Counted from the stretch's first letter, positions 51,351-60,959 are shown. The stretch: DNA of 64,000 nt from an uncultured Lachnospiraceae bacterium (GCA_947174495.1 CAMWJC010000002.1:17679-81678); one strand, 5' to 3'. Notes: generated from the letters alone by a model not told the origin. A program made the numbers and translations.

Positions 51351-53132
51351 TTATTCCTCTTCTATAAATTTCGGCTCAATATAATCTCCACCCCTGCTGA
51401 CTCCAAAATGTAAATGCGGTCCTGTTGATTTACCGGTACTGCCTACTGTAGCAATCTGCTCCCCGATCTTCACTTTCTTTCCTTCCTCCGCTAAAATATC
51501 CCGGCAATGAAAATAATAGGTGGCTGCTCCGTTTTCATGGAGAAGAATTAAATAATTTCCGCATTCATAATCATATCCTGTTTTGACCACAGTTCCATCC
51601 GCCGCTGCCGTAATCGGCGTTCCTGCTTCCGCCGCAAAATCCATGCCCAGATGAAACAAAACAGCTCCGCTTACCGGATGAATTCTGCTTCCGAACTCGT
51701 CACTGATCCGGGCGCCATCCACCGGATAAGCAAATAGAATTTCTATATCCAGAAAGGATTCATTTATCTGCGGCAGAATCAGGATATCAATTTCCGTATC
51801 CTGAAAAGGCTCGTCTTTCTGCGGCAGATTCAAGACCTCAAATTGATCTCTTTCCCGGGTAGGAGCGTAATTCATGATCGTCTCCTGATTTCCTGTTTCC
51901 AATGATGGAGATGGAAGATAAGTGCTGACTTCGTCCTCCGAAAAATCTTCGTTGGGAAAAAATATATATTCCTTAATATCCGGCAAGCTGAAAGGTTCCG
52001 CTCCTTCCCCGGATGTTTCCATAATCTCTGTTCCTGCTTCATCGGGCAGCTGCATCTCGTCTTGATCTGCTGAATTGTCTTCTGCTGCCGATGCTGATGC
52101 TTCCTCCCCCGGCGTTCTGCCTGTCGTTCGGTTTACAAGCAGCAAAGCTGCCGCAACAAAAAGCACTACTGCCGCTGCAATACTCACGCTGATTCCCGCT
52201 TTTTTCATTTTTACTACTCTTCTGATTCTGCTCTTTACATGATTTTCACCAAAAGCAATCGGACAACCTGCACTTCCTGCTTTACTCTGAGATAGTCCCA
52301 GCAGCGTGTCTGCATAGTCTTTCCGCCTGTCATAACCAATCTTTTGCATCACCGCCTCATCGCAGGATGTTTCCATATCCCTTTCCATGAGGAAAAAGAA
52401 GACCCATACCAAAGGATTAAACCAATGAACACAACACACAAGGAAAACAATAGGTTTCACCAGATAATCCAGTCGTTTGATATGAACATTTTCATGCTCT
52501 AAAACCATTTGTTTTTGCATTTCATCCAGCCCCCTGGGCAGGTAAATAATTGGATGTAAAAGTCCTGCAACAAAAGGAGTCGCAACTTCTTTCCTTTTAA
52601 TGGTATGCAGAAAAGTGCCATACTTCACACTCGCATAGAGGATAAGTCCTAAAGCGCCCAAAAACCAGATCCATGCAATGACTGTTAATCTTTTGTCTAA
52701 TGTGGTAAGAGGATAAGAAGTCTGACTGATCTGCTCAGAAGGAAGATAGTAAATAACATCTTCCTCATCCCTCTCTGCAATGTAATCATCTCCGGATTCA
52801 TCATTAGAATTAGTGCCGGGTGCAAAATTATCATATATTTTCTCAGCAGGCATACTCTCCTCGGAGTGTTCCATCACATAAGGCTCATAAAAATGTTCTG
52901 TCCTTTGAAGCAGCACATTTTCCTGCTGCCTTACCAGTCTTACATTTGGTATCAACCCGAAGTCCGTCTCCGGCAGAACCGGACATATCAATCGGATTAT
53001 AACCACCGCCCATAAAAGATAAGAAAATATCTTCGGTGCCCGCGCCAGCAACAGCCGCACCAAGATCACTGCTAAAATGCAAAATGAAGCCGAAATGCTC
53101 ATATTTAATATCACAAGAAATAGTCTGTCCAT
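51351..53132 (-). CDS. M56 (BlaR1-like) sensor protease fused to an M23 peptidase
   Basis: 593 residues from the ATG at 53132, with GGAGG six bases upstream. The N-terminal 330 residues are the M56 membrane protease of BlaR1/MecR1: four to five helices and LEHENVHIKRLDYLVKP with the zinc motif His213-Glu214-x-x-His217, then METSCDEAVMQKIG. After a membrane helix (about 315-340) and a long acidic linker, residues 485-593 are an M23 (LytM) domain: HLGMD (His494, Asp498), YFHC (His542), and GPHLHFGV (His573, His575), all intact. In BlaR1 this outer position is a penicillin-binding domain. So a murein-type sensor or hydrolase seems to replace a beta-lactam sensor. It lies 44 bases after blaI. Confidence 0.88.
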   Translation of the reverse strand: MDRLFLVILNMSISASFCILAVILVRLLLARAPKIFSYLLWAVVIIRLICPVLPETDFGLIPNVRLVRQQENVLLQRTEHFYEPYVMEHSEESMPAEKIYDNFAPGTNSNDESGDDYIAERDEEDVIYYLPSEQISQTSYPLTTLDKRLTVIAWIWFLGALGLILYASVKYGTFLHTIKRKEVATPFVAGLLHPIIYLPRGLDEMQKQMVLEHENVHIKRLDYLVKPIVFLVCCVHWFNPLVWVFFFLMERDMETSCDEAVMQKIGYDRRKDYADTLLGLSQSKAGSAGCPIAFGENHVKSRIRRVVKMKKAGISVSIAAAVVLFVAAALLLVNRTTGRTPGEEASASAAEDNSADQDEMQLPDEAGTEIMETSGEGAEPFSLPDIKEYIFFPNEDFSEDEVSTYLPSPSLETGNQETIMNYAPTRERDQFEVLNLPQKDEPFQDTEIDILILPQINESFLDIEILFAYPVDGARISDEFGSRIHPVSGAVLFHLGMDFAAEAGTPITAAADGTVVKTGYDYECGNYLILLHENGAATYYFHCRDILAEEGKKVKIGEQIATVGSTGKSTGPHLHFGVSRGGDYIEPKFIEEE

Positions 53133-53176
53133 ATCAATCCTCCGTCTTGGCCCTTCCCGCAAAATTCCATGCCTTA

Positions 53177-53533
53177 TCAGGTATTTTCATCAATAAATTT
53201 CCGCATCTCTTCCACTTCACTTGCAGACAGCTTTTTTCCGCCACAAAAGGCGGTAAGGAATCGGGGCAGAGACCCCTCAAACACATCCTCCACATATCGT
53301 CTGCTCTGCATTCCGTAAAACTCTTCTCTAGAAAGTCTGGCACTCACCATCGCATTTTCATTACGGAAAATCCCTTTTTCACATAACTTTTTTAACACAG
53401 TGTAAGTCGTTGACTTCTTCCAGTTCATTTCCTTCTCACATATTCTTACCAGTTCCGGTGATGAAATTGGTTCCTTTGACCATATAATATCAGCAAATTT
53501 AGCCTCTGCATCTGCAAGCTTATAATCTCCCAT
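53177..53533 (-). CDS. BlaI/MecI-type transcriptional repressor
   Basis: 118 residues. Winged-helix N-terminal part: LADAEAKFADIIWSKEPISSPELVRICEKEMNWKKSTTYTVLKKLCEKGIFRNENAMVSARLSREEF is the Penicillinase_R family, followed by a dimerisation helix pair (VFEGSLPRFLTAFCGG..LSASEVEEMRKFID). BlaI repressors are cut by M56 proteases such as the one encoded just downstream. Two dyads upstream overlap its promoter. TCTCAGTCT is part of that operator, and GAGGAGG precedes the ATG. Confidence 0.9.
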   Translation of the reverse strand: MGDYKLADAEAKFADIIWSKEPISSPELVRICEKEMNWKKSTTYTVLKKLCEKGIFRNENAMVSARLSREEFYGMQSRRYVEDVFEGSLPRFLTAFCGGKKLSASEVEEMRKFIDENT

Positions 53534-53548
53534 TTCGGCCTCCTCTCA

Positions 53549-53593
53549 GTCTATTAGATATAGACCGTTTTTATCAGTCTATATCTAATAGAC
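53549..53593 (-). promoter_or_regulatory. Twin operator dyads upstream of blaI
   Basis: GTCTATTAGATATAGAC and its exact complement lie 11 bases apart; each 17-base unit is also a dyad (GTCTAT/ATAGAC with a 5-base centre). Two BlaI dimers would fit. They cover the promoter at 53576-53604, so binding should repress the repressor and the sensor genes. Confidence 0.8.
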
Positions 53594-53604
53594 CAATTTG
53601 TCAA
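53576..53604 (-). promoter_or_regulatory. Sigma-A promoter of the blaI/sensor operon
   Basis: TTGACA and TAGACT with a 17-base spacer on the minus strand. The -10 region lies inside the upper operator dyad. Confidence 0.6.
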
Positions 53605-53624
53605 GTTCTAATAAATCTTCACGC

Positions 53625-53654
53625 AAAAAGCCGGCTCATTCGGGCCGGCTTTTT
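53625..53654 (-). terminator. Terminator after metK
   Basis: AAAAAGCCGGC and GCCGGCTTTTT form a perfect 11-base stem around an 8-base loop; the symmetric A and T runs let it stop transcription from either side. It starts 24 bases after the metK stop. Confidence 0.95.
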
Positions 53655-53677
53655 AACATGACTTTTAGGTTCTGATA

Positions 53678-54865
53678 TTATAAATATTTTCTCAGTGCTT
53701 CAACTTTGTCCAATTTCTCCCAGGGAAGATCCAGATCGTTGCGTCCGAAGTGTCCGTAAGCAGCCGTCTGCTTGTAGATCGGACGGCGAAGATCCAGCAT
53801 CTTAATAATTCCTGCCGGACGAAGATCGAAGTTTTCTCTGATCACTTCATCTAACTTCTCATCGGAAAGCTTTCCGGTACCAAAAGTGTCTACCATAACA
53901 GAAGTAGGCTGCGCAACACCGATTGCGTAGGAAAGCTGAATCTCGCATTTGTCAGCAAGACCTGCTGCTACGATATTTTTTGCCACATAACGTGCCGCGT
54001 AAGCTGCGCTTCTGTCCACCTTTGTACAATCCTTACCGGAAAAAGCTCCGCCGCCGTGACGTGCGTATCCGCCATAGGTATCTACAATGATCTTACGTCC
54101 GGTAAGACCTGCATCGCCGTGAGGTCCGCCAATCACGAAACGTCCGGTAGGATTGATAAAGAATTTTGTATTTTCATCTATAAGTTCCTTCGGAAGAATC
54201 GGATCAAACACATACTGCTTGATATCCTTGTGGATCTGCTCCTGTGTCACGTCATCGTCATGCTGAGTGGATAATACCACTGCCTCCAAACGAATGGGCT
54301 TTCCGTTCTCATCATATTCTACAGATACCTGACTCTTTCCATCTGGTCTTAAATATTTCAGAGTTCCGTCTTTACGAACCTTGGTAAGCTGTCTTGCAAG
54401 CTTATGAGCCAGTGAGATGGAATAAGGCATATATTCTTCCGTTTCATTGGTTGCATAGCCGAACATCATTCCCTGATCGCCAGCTCCAATCGCTTCTATC
54501 TCTGCATCGGACATTTTATTTTCCTTTGCTTCCAGAGCTTTGTCAACACCCATTGCAATGTCAGCAGACTGCTCATCAATTGCAACCAACACCGCACAGG
54601 TATTGCCGTCAAAGCCATATTCGGACTTGGTATAGCCAATTTCCTTTACCGTATCGCGGACCACCTTCTGAATGTCTACATATGCGTTGGTGGTGATTTC
54701 TCCGGTCACCAGGACAAAGCCTGTGCAGGTCGCTGTTTCACACGCCACGCGGCTCATGGGATCGCTTTCCATACATGCGTCAAGGATCGCATCAGAAATA
54801 GCATCGCAGACCTTATCCGGATGTCCTTCTGTTACAGATTCTGAAGTAAATAATCTTTTTTCCAT
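53678..54865 (-). CDS. metK: S-adenosylmethionine synthetase
   Basis: 395 residues from the ATG at 54865 (AGGAGG seven bases upstream). [25 protein letters not shown] is the ATP-binding start, [15 protein letters not shown] is signature 1, and [29 protein letters not shown] is signature 2. It makes SAM from methionine and ATP. The SAM-I riboswitch just upstream controls its expression, so SAM made here reduces its own synthesis. The SAM it makes would feed the radical SAM maturase and methyltransferases elsewhere in the window. Confidence 0.97.
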   Translation of the reverse strand: MEKRLFTSESVTEGHPDKVCDAISDAILDACMESDPMSRVACETATCTGFVLVTGEITTNAYVDIQKVVRDTVKEIGYTKSEYGFDGNTCAVLVAIDEQSADIAMGVDKALEAKENKMSDAEIEAIGAGDQGMMFGYATNETEEYMPYSISLAHKLARQLTKVRKDGTLKYLRPDGKSQVSVEYDENGKPIRLEAVVLSTQHDDDVTQEQIHKDIKQYVFDPILPKELIDENTKFFINPTGRFVIGGPHGDAGLTGRKIIVDTYGGYARHGGGAFSGKDCTKVDRSAAYAARYVAKNIVAAGLADKCEIQLSYAIGVAQPTSVMVDTFGTGKLSDEKLDEVIRENFDLRPAGIIKMLDLRRPIYKQTAAYGHFGRNDLDLPWEKLDKVEALRKYL

Positions 54866-54971
54866 TTTCTTTCCTCCTGTTTTGCCTTTTGTAACTAATG
54901 AAATTTCCCTATGCACTCTGCGTATATGCATCTTGCTCATATGTGTCTTGCTCATATGCGCAGAGCGCATT

Positions 54972-55116
54972 AAAAAAGCCCACTCACAAAAGCGGACTCG
55001 AAATCGATACTCAAATCCTCTTATTGTTCGATTTACTCGCTCAGGCGGGCACCTTCCACACTTGGGGTTGCCGTGGCTTCTCAGGTCCTATGTACCTCCA
55101 CCACTCTGAATAAGAG
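54972..55116 (-). ncRNA. SAM-I (S-box) riboswitch with terminator, upstream of metK
   Basis: On the minus strand, CTCTTATTCAGAG pairs with AATAAGAG to close the aptamer (55018-55116). Inside are the conserved S-box words GGTGGAGG, the TGAGAAGCC equivalent of TGAAACCC, CGGCAACC and AAGGTGC. Downstream, GTCCGC pairs with GTGGGC and is followed by six T (54972-54997), a terminator expression platform. High SAM should favour the terminator and shut off metK. Confidence 0.93.
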
Positions 55117-55149
55117 AGTTCCCAATATTGAATTTTCATATCTGTAACT

Positions 55150-55178
55150 AGGCTACACCATATGCACATATTTGTCAA
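55150..55178 (-). promoter_or_regulatory. Promoter of metK and its riboswitch
   Basis: TTGACA and TAGCCT with a 17-base spacer, on the minus strand, about 35 bases ahead of the first S-box helix. Confidence 0.6.
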
Positions 55179-55285
55179 CAGCAATTTCATCATTCCTTCG
55201 TCCGTTCCTTCGCTCGTCCTTCCCCCGGTTTACACCAATTCACCGTATCTTTGCACAATTCTCCCATATCGTAACAGTTCTTTGG

Positions 55286-55314
55286 TTGACAAGAATTCTG
55301 ATTCCACCTATAAT
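55286..55314 (+). promoter_or_regulatory. Perfect-consensus sigma-A promoter of the HD-GYP gene
   Basis: TTGACA and TATAAT with a 17-base spacer. The distance from the -10 box to the ATG at 55389 is about 75 bases. An exact match of all 12 consensus positions suggests strong expression of a signalling enzyme. Confidence 0.85.
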
Positions 55315-55388
55315 TTTTAATAGATACTAAATACTGGCACACTTTTGGGTGCTTTATTGAATTCAAAATATTTTATCGGAGCAGAAAC

Positions 55389-56465
55389 ATGAGACGAGTT
55401 AATACATCGGAACTAGTTCCGGGCATGATCACGGCCGAAGATGTATATTCCTTCAACAATCAATTGATCTTGTCCAAAGGACTTATTCTGAACGACAAAA
55501 CTATTACCAAGTTGGCATTTTATTCTGTTTTACAGGTTCGTGTAGAGGATCAGGCCGCCGCGCCTGTTGCTGACTCACCAAGCTATGAGCTTTCTTATTC
55601 TGAGAAAATACAAAGCAGTCCCGAGTACATCCGTTTTCGTAAACAATTCGAAACAGATGCAGACAGTTTCAAGAACGCAATTAATGATGTTGTGGAAAAG
55701 GGCGCACCTTTAGATGTGGACAAGCTGATGAATTACACCTTAAATATTCTTGATACGAGCGCTGCCACACCTAACTTATTTGATATGCTGCACAACATGA
55801 GGCAATTCGATGACGCTACTTACATACACTGCATGAACGTTGCTTTGATTTGCAGCGTTTTTTCCAGATGGCTCCGTCTCAGCAGAAAGGAAACCCGGAT
55901 TGCTATCATGAGCGGACTTCTTCACGATGTTGGTAAAACCCGCATTCCCGACAGTATTATTAAGAAGCCCGGGAAACTCACAACTAACGAATTTGATATT
56001 ATCAAACGCCATCCAATGGAAGGATACCAAATCTTGAAGCATTCTAATCTAGATCCTGCCATCCTGGATGCGGTATTAATGCATCATGAGCGCTGCGACG
56101 GTTCCGGATATCCCTTTGGCGCTGCTCAAAACGAGATTAGTTTCTTTGCCAAAATGGTGGCTATTGCAGATGTCTATGATGCCATGACCAGCGCGCGAAT
56201 TTACCGCGGTCCCCTATGTCCTTTTAAGGCTATCTCTCTGTTTGAAAGCGAAGGACTAAATAAATATGATACCAGATGTATTATGACTTTCCTCGAAAAT
56301 GTGGTCAACACCTATCTTCTTAATGAAGTACGGCTTACCAACGGTTTAACGGGAACGATTGTTTATGTCAATAAACATAAGCTTTCTGCTCCTACGATCA
56401 AAACGGAGCATGGCTATATCGATCTTTCCATTCATCCCGATATTGCCATTGAATCGTTAATATAA
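55389..56465 (+). CDS. HD-GYP domain protein, probable c-di-GMP phosphodiesterase
   Basis: 358 residues. The N-terminal 100 residues form a small domain common to these proteins (LVPGMITAEDVYSFNNQLILSKG). The HD-GYP domain follows: MRQFDDATYIHCMNVALI, GLLHDVGKTRIPDSIIKKPGKLTTNEFDIIKRHP, and MHHERCDGSGYP with the GYP motif, then VYDAMTSARIYRG. Proteins of this kind cleave cyclic di-GMP. No receiver domain is attached. GGAG precedes the ATG by seven bases. It is one of two genes read on the plus strand. Confidence 0.93.
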   Translation: MRRVNTSELVPGMITAEDVYSFNNQLILSKGLILNDKTITKLAFYSVLQVRVEDQAAAPVADSPSYELSYSEKIQSSPEYIRFRKQFETDADSFKNAINDVVEKGAPLDVDKLMNYTLNILDTSAATPNLFDMLHNMRQFDDATYIHCMNVALICSVFSRWLRLSRKETRIAIMSGLLHDVGKTRIPDSIIKKPGKLTTNEFDIIKRHPMEGYQILKHSNLDPAILDAVLMHHERCDGSGYPFGAAQNEISFFAKMVAIADVYDAMTSARIYRGPLCPFKAISLFESEGLNKYDTRCIMTFLENVVNTYLLNEVRLTNGLTGTIVYVNKHKLSAPTIKTEHGYIDLSIHPDIAIESLI

Positions 56466-56484
56466 TTTACAACCTACTGCAAAC

Positions 56485-56510
56485 AAAAAACTGCCTTCAG
56501 GCAGTTTTTA
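56485..56510. terminator. Bidirectional terminator between the HD-GYP gene and murA
   Basis: AAAAACTGCC and GGCAGTTTTT form a 10-base perfect stem with a TTCA loop between two converging genes. Symmetric A and T runs let it serve both. Confidence 0.95.
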
Positions 56511-56541
56511 TTTGCAAAAATATTTTCTGTTTTATCAGGAT

Positions 56542-57834
56542 TCAACCTGTTTTCAGACGGAACTTTTGAAGTTCTCTTTCGCTGTTCACCTTATCGATCT
56601 GGGCTCCCAGTCCCTGAAGCTTAATATGAAAGTCTTCATATCCTCTCTCAATAAACTTAATATCATCAATAACTGTGGTTCCATCTGCTGCAAGCCCTGC
56701 CAAAACCAGTGCCGCTCCTGCTCTTAAATCCGGTGCGCTGATACCGGCTCCAGTATATTGAGATACCCCGTCGATAATCGCAGTGTTTCCTTCCACCTTT
56801 ATGCTTGCCCCCATCCGGGTCAACTCATCAACATATTTAAAACGGTTTTCGAAAATACTTTCTGTAACAATACTGGTTCCCCTCGACAGGCCTAAAGCAA
56901 CTGTAATCTGAGGCTGCATATCCGTAGGAAATCCTGGATAGGGAAGGGTCTTCACATGTGTATGAGTTAATGGCTTGGAGGCGACAACACGCACTGCATC
57001 ATCTGATTCCTTTACCTCGCACCCAATTTCCATAAGCTTGGCACTGATAGATTCCAGATGCTTAGGGATCACATTTTTAACCGTTACATCTCCTTTGGTG
57101 ACAGCCGCCGCAAACATAAATGTTCCCGCTTCAATCTGATCCGGAATTATTGCATATTCCGTACCATGCAATCTGCTCACACCCTTGATTCGAATCACAT
57201 CCGTACCAGCGCCTTTAATGGACGCTCCCATGCTATTCAAGAAGTTGGCTACATCTACCACATGAGGCTCTTTCGCTGCATTTTCAATAATTGTCTGGCC
57301 TTCCGCCATGGAGGCAGCAAGCATGACATCAATAGTAGCGCCTACCGTAACCACATCCATATAAATATGGCCGCCCCGAAGATGCTCCGCCTCTGCAATG
57401 ATCAGTCCGTGTTCAATCCGCACATCTGCTCCTAAAGCACGAAAACCCTTAATGTGCTGATCAATAGGACGAAGCCCGATATTGCATCCGCCCGGAAGCG
57501 CAACCTTAGCCTTATTATGTTTTCCCAAAAGCGCACCCAGCAAATAATAAGATGCACGTATCTTCTTAATGAAGTCATCTTCAATGGCAAGATCCTGAAT
57601 CCCTTTTCCCGAAATCCGTACCGTATGCCTATCAATTCTTTCAACGATGGCACCGACACTCTCCATCGCTTTCATCATTACATTCGTGTCCCGGACATCC
57701 GGAACATTCTCTATGAGCACAGTTTCATCCGTCATAATGGAAGCAGCCAGAATCGCAAGAGCCGCATTCTTGGCTCCTCCAATCTCTACCTCTCCCACCA
57801 GAGGATTACCGCCTTTAATTGCATACTGTTCCAT
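56542..57834 (-). CDS. murA: UDP-N-acetylglucosamine 1-carboxyvinyltransferase
   Basis: 430 residues. GEVEIGGAKNAALAILAAS has the catalytic Lys, and ALPGGCNIGLRPIDQHIKGF has the active-site Cys that fosfomycin attacks; RAGAALVLAGLAADG is the late family block. It makes the first committed precursor of peptidoglycan from UDP-GlcNAc and phosphoenolpyruvate. GAGG precedes the ATG. It stands alone between a convergent gene and the M23 gene, so it is probably a monocistronic copy; many Firmicutes have a second murA elsewhere. Confidence 0.96.
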   Translation of the reverse strand: MEQYAIKGGNPLVGEVEIGGAKNAALAILAASIMTDETVLIENVPDVRDTNVMMKAMESVGAIVERIDRHTVRISGKGIQDLAIEDDFIKKIRASYYLLGALLGKHNKAKVALPGGCNIGLRPIDQHIKGFRALGADVRIEHGLIIAEAEHLRGGHIYMDVVTVGATIDVMLAASMAEGQTIIENAAKEPHVVDVANFLNSMGASIKGAGTDVIRIKGVSRLHGTEYAIIPDQIEAGTFMFAAAVTKGDVTVKNVIPKHLESISAKLMEIGCEVKESDDAVRVVASKPLTHTHVKTLPYPGFPTDMQPQITVALGLSRGTSIVTESIFENRFKYVDELTRMGASIKVEGNTAIIDGVSQYTGAGISAPDLRAGAALVLAGLAADGTTVIDDIKFIERGYEDFHIKLQGLGAQIDKVNSERELQKFRLKTG

Positions 57835-57934
57835 CGTATACCTCTATATAATCACAATCGCGTTAATTTTCATAAACATTCATAAACACATTAACTAATT
57901 ATACCATATTATGACTATCTGTAAACACCAAACA

Positions 57935-59512
57935 TCAGTTCAGATACTTTAACGGATTCACCTGTGAACCGCCTATCAGTATCTCGAAATGAAGGTGCGG
58001 CCCCGTACTGACACCGGTATTTCCGCTGAGTGCGATCTTTTGTCCCTGCGTTACTGTCTGACCTGCAGATACCAGTACCTTACTCAAATGACCGTATCTG
58101 GTCTGTCGTCCATCCGGATGGTTAATGTAAACTACATAACCATAGCCACTTCCCCATCCTGCCTTTGCAACCGTACCACCACAGGAGGCCACTACTGTTG
58201 TTCCAGTAGGCGTTGCCCAGTCTATGCCTTTATGGTATGTGCTCGCACCCTTGGTCGGTCTGTTTCTTCGTCCAAAGCCGGATGACATACGTCCGCCTGA
58301 AATTGGTTTAATATAAGTAGGCGGAATTTTTGTTCCTCTCTCCACAATTTTCGGCACTGCTTCATAAGTAACTTCTTCTTTGATAATCTCTCTCTCCACT
58401 TCTTTGTCATTCTCAAAAGTGGAAAGTGCAATGACCCTTCTATGCCCCGCTGATGGCTCCTGCCTTGTCACTCTGTCCGTGGTGTACCAGTCATCATTAT
58501 TAATATAGATGACTTCCGCCTCATAATCCTCCTCATAATAAGCTTCCTCTTGACGAATAACTGCCAGCTTTGGTTCCGGCACAGTGATAATCAACTCATC
58601 TCCTACTCGAATCATGGAATTTTCATTTTCCAGAGAATCATTCATCTCAATAAGCTTGTCCATAGGGATATTGGTCTTAATTGCAATTTCAGAAAGCGTG
58701 TCTCCGGCCACTACTTCGTACACATCATTCTTTTCTTCATCCTGCGTCACTTCACGAATCGCATCTTCTACGCTCATAAGCTCCGTTTCATCCAAATAAG
58801 CTTCTACTACTTCAATCTTATCCCCATACTCCATGGAAATCAGACCAAGATCATAGTCTTCAAAATCCTTTTCCTTTGCAGGTTCAACCTCATCAAACAT
58901 CTGCGTAAGATCCGCATGTATTCCGGCTTCCATGCTGATGGTTTCCTGTGCTTCCAATTGAATTTCTTCTCCTGTAACCGTATGCGCTGACAGTACCGTC
59001 AATTCACGGGCAGGATCCAGCTGCAATTCCACCTGGTAATTCCCAGTACTATCATACTTATCAAGCGCTGCCTGCAAAAGAGTTATCACTTCTGTCTTGT
59101 CGCTCAGATTAACCATGTACTCGTTAATTTTGACCACATAAGACCTGTGAAGTGTTTCTTTTACATCCTCAGAAAGCACCTCCGTCATTTTGTCAATAAC
59201 CAGTTCCGGAGCATCCACCTGACCATACAAAACCTCACTGCCCTCTGTGGTAAGCTCCGCTTCTACAAAAACGAGCTCCTCACTTTTGGCAGCCACACGA
59301 CGTCTGGCCTCCAGTACGTAATCTTCGGCCTCCTCAGGATTACTTACTGTTCCTACCTCAACATTGTTCAAAATGACCTTGAACATATTATTACCCGTTT
59401 TTTGAAAAGTTACGAATGTAGGCAGAAAAAAGATACTGACAATTACTGCCAGTATTGCAATTTTCAATTTTATGATGTTTAATCTTTTATAATAACAAGT
59501 AATGAATTTCAT
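57935..59512 (-). CDS. LysM/G5/M23 cell-wall endopeptidase
   Basis: 525 residues. One membrane anchor near the N-terminus (IAILAVIVSIFFLPTFVTF). About residues 35-260 hold repeated beta-rich parts; then a LysM domain (YEVVAGDTLSEIAIKTNIPMDKLIEMNDSL...IRVGDELIITVP). A G5-like segment (EREIIKEEVTYEAVPKIVERGT) leads into the C-terminal M23 domain: GFGRRNRPTKGASTYHKGIDWATPTG (His, Asp), YGHL, and TGPHLHFEI. It would cut peptide cross-links of peptidoglycan outside the membrane. No ribosome binding site of note precedes the ATG, so the start is uncertain by a few codons. Confidence 0.92.
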   Translation of the reverse strand: MKFITCYYKRLNIIKLKIAILAVIVSIFFLPTFVTFQKTGNNMFKVILNNVEVGTVSNPEEAEDYVLEARRRVAAKSEELVFVEAELTTEGSEVLYGQVDAPELVIDKMTEVLSEDVKETLHRSYVVKINEYMVNLSDKTEVITLLQAALDKYDSTGNYQVELQLDPARELTVLSAHTVTGEEIQLEAQETISMEAGIHADLTQMFDEVEPAKEKDFEDYDLGLISMEYGDKIEVVEAYLDETELMSVEDAIREVTQDEEKNDVYEVVAGDTLSEIAIKTNIPMDKLIEMNDSLENENSMIRVGDELIITVPEPKLAVIRQEEAYYEEDYEAEVIYINNDDWYTTDRVTRQEPSAGHRRVIALSTFENDKEVEREIIKEEVTYEAVPKIVERGTKIPPTYIKPISGGRMSSGFGRRNRPTKGASTYHKGIDWATPTGTTVVASCGGTVAKAGWGSGYGYVVYINHPDGRQTRYGHLSKVLVSAGQTVTQGQKIALSGNTGVSTGPHLHFEILIGGSQVNPLKYLN

Positions 59513-59657
59513 TTATATTAACAGCCCCGTTGTATATTTTCCATATTTCTATTTGTAACATTTTTGTAACAGATTTATTCTAACAGCAAATAATTTACTT
59601 GTAAAGGCAAAAAGAGCCGTCCGGTCGCTTTCTTGCTCAAAATACAGGAGGAAATTT

Positions 59658-60905
59658 TTGGTGGACACCGTTATTTTTCATATTGATGTAAATTCTGCAT
59701 ACTTAAGTTGGAGTGCCTTAAAGCGCCTCGAGGATGGTGATGATGTGGATCTTCGCCTGATTCCCTCCATTGTGGGCGGCGATATGCAAAAACGTCACGG
59801 CGTTGTTCTGGCCAAATCCATTCCCGCCAAAAAGTACGGCATTCTTACCGGAGAACCCATTGTCAACGCCTTTCGCAAGTGTCCCTCTCTGGTATCCGAA
59901 AAACCCGATCATGCTCTTTATCACAAGCGGAGCCGGGAGCTTATGGAGTTTCTTTCTTCCGTTTGTCCGGAGATTGAACAACTCAGCGTGGATGAATGCT
60001 TTATGGATTTTACACCTATACAAAAACAGTTCTCCTCTCCGGAAGCTGCTGCCACAGAGATCAAAAATCGAATCCGGGACTCCTTTGGATTTACGGTAAA
60101 TATCGGAATTTCCAACAAAAAAGTGCTGGCAAAAATGGCATCTGATTTTAAAAAACCAGATCTGGTGCACACCCTTTATTCTCACGAAATAAGAGAAAAA
60201 ATGTGGCCTCTTCCTGTTTCGTCTCTCTATATGTGCGGTAAATCCAGTGTTCAGGCTCTCTTAAATCTGGAGATTCGCACCATTGGCGACCTAGCGAAAA
60301 CAGACAAAAATATTCTTTACTCTCATTTGAAAAGCCACGGGCTCCTTCTCTGGGAATATGCCAATGGTATAGATGATTCTACCGTCTGTTCCACTCCCTC
60401 TGAAGCAAAGGGCATTGGCAATTCTACCACACTTCCCAAGGATGTGACCGACCGTGAAGAAGCTCTCCGCTGTCTGTTACTTCTTTCAGATAGCGTAGCA
60501 AAACGCCTTCGAGAAGCTGGACAACTTGCCGGAATGATCAGCGTAGAGATCAAATACAGCAATTTCCGGAACGTATCTCATCAGATGATGCTGGCTTCAC
60601 CCTCCAATACCTCTGGCGTTATCTACGAAACGTCCTGTCGGTTATTTGACGAATTGTGGAACAAAGAACCGATCCGTCTTCTGGGGATACGCAGCTCCAA
60701 GCTTACAAATCCCTCTCAGCCGGTACAGCTTTCTTTGTTTGATCTTCCTCTGGGTGAATTCCCAAGCACACCCCCTTCCATTTCTCCTTCGCAAGAAAAG
60801 TTGGAAGTTCTGGATAAATCATTAGACCAAATTCGTCATAAATATGGCAGCAATGCGGTGATTCGAGGCAGTCTTCTTTCCCGCCCTCCTTCATCTCAAC
60901 AATAA
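59658..60905 (+). CDS. dinB: Y-family DNA polymerase (DNA polymerase IV type)
   Basis: About 415 residues. VIFHIDVNSAYLSWSAL has the first catalytic Asp, and EQLSVDECFMDFTP the SVDE catalytic pair. IGISNKKVLAKMASDFKKPDLVHTL and the MCGKSSVQALLNLEIRTIGDLA helix-hairpin-helix are also family blocks. Such polymerases copy past damaged bases. The frame begins with TTG at 59658 and GTG follows at 59661; AGGAGG lies six and nine bases before these, so either could be the start. The C-terminus includes QLSLFDLP, a clamp-binding-like motif. Confidence 0.92.
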   Translation: MVDTVIFHIDVNSAYLSWSALKRLEDGDDVDLRLIPSIVGGDMQKRHGVVLAKSIPAKKYGILTGEPIVNAFRKCPSLVSEKPDHALYHKRSRELMEFLSSVCPEIEQLSVDECFMDFTPIQKQFSSPEAAATEIKNRIRDSFGFTVNIGISNKKVLAKMASDFKKPDLVHTLYSHEIREKMWPLPVSSLYMCGKSSVQALLNLEIRTIGDLAKTDKNILYSHLKSHGLLLWEYANGIDDSTVCSTPSEAKGIGNSTTLPKDVTDREEALRCLLLLSDSVAKRLREAGQLAGMISVEIKYSNFRNVSHQMMLASPSNTSGVIYETSCRLFDELWNKEPIRLLGIRSSKLTNPSQPVQLSLFDLPLGEFPSTPPSISPSQEKLEVLDKSLDQIRHKYGSNAVIRGSLLSRPPSSQQ

Positions 60906-60959
60906 ATATTTCTACGCTATAAAAGGATGCCTAAGCATCCTTTTATAGCGTAGAAATAT
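60906..60959. terminator. 25-bp perfect inverted repeat, bidirectional terminator
   Basis: The two arms of 25 bases are exact complements around a 4-base CTAA loop, the longest perfect hairpin in the window. It lies right after the polymerase stop codon and 31 bases from the end of the convergent small gene. The stem includes ATAAAAGGATGC, so a T-rich stretch exists inside the arm; there is no separate T-tract. Confidence 0.8.
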
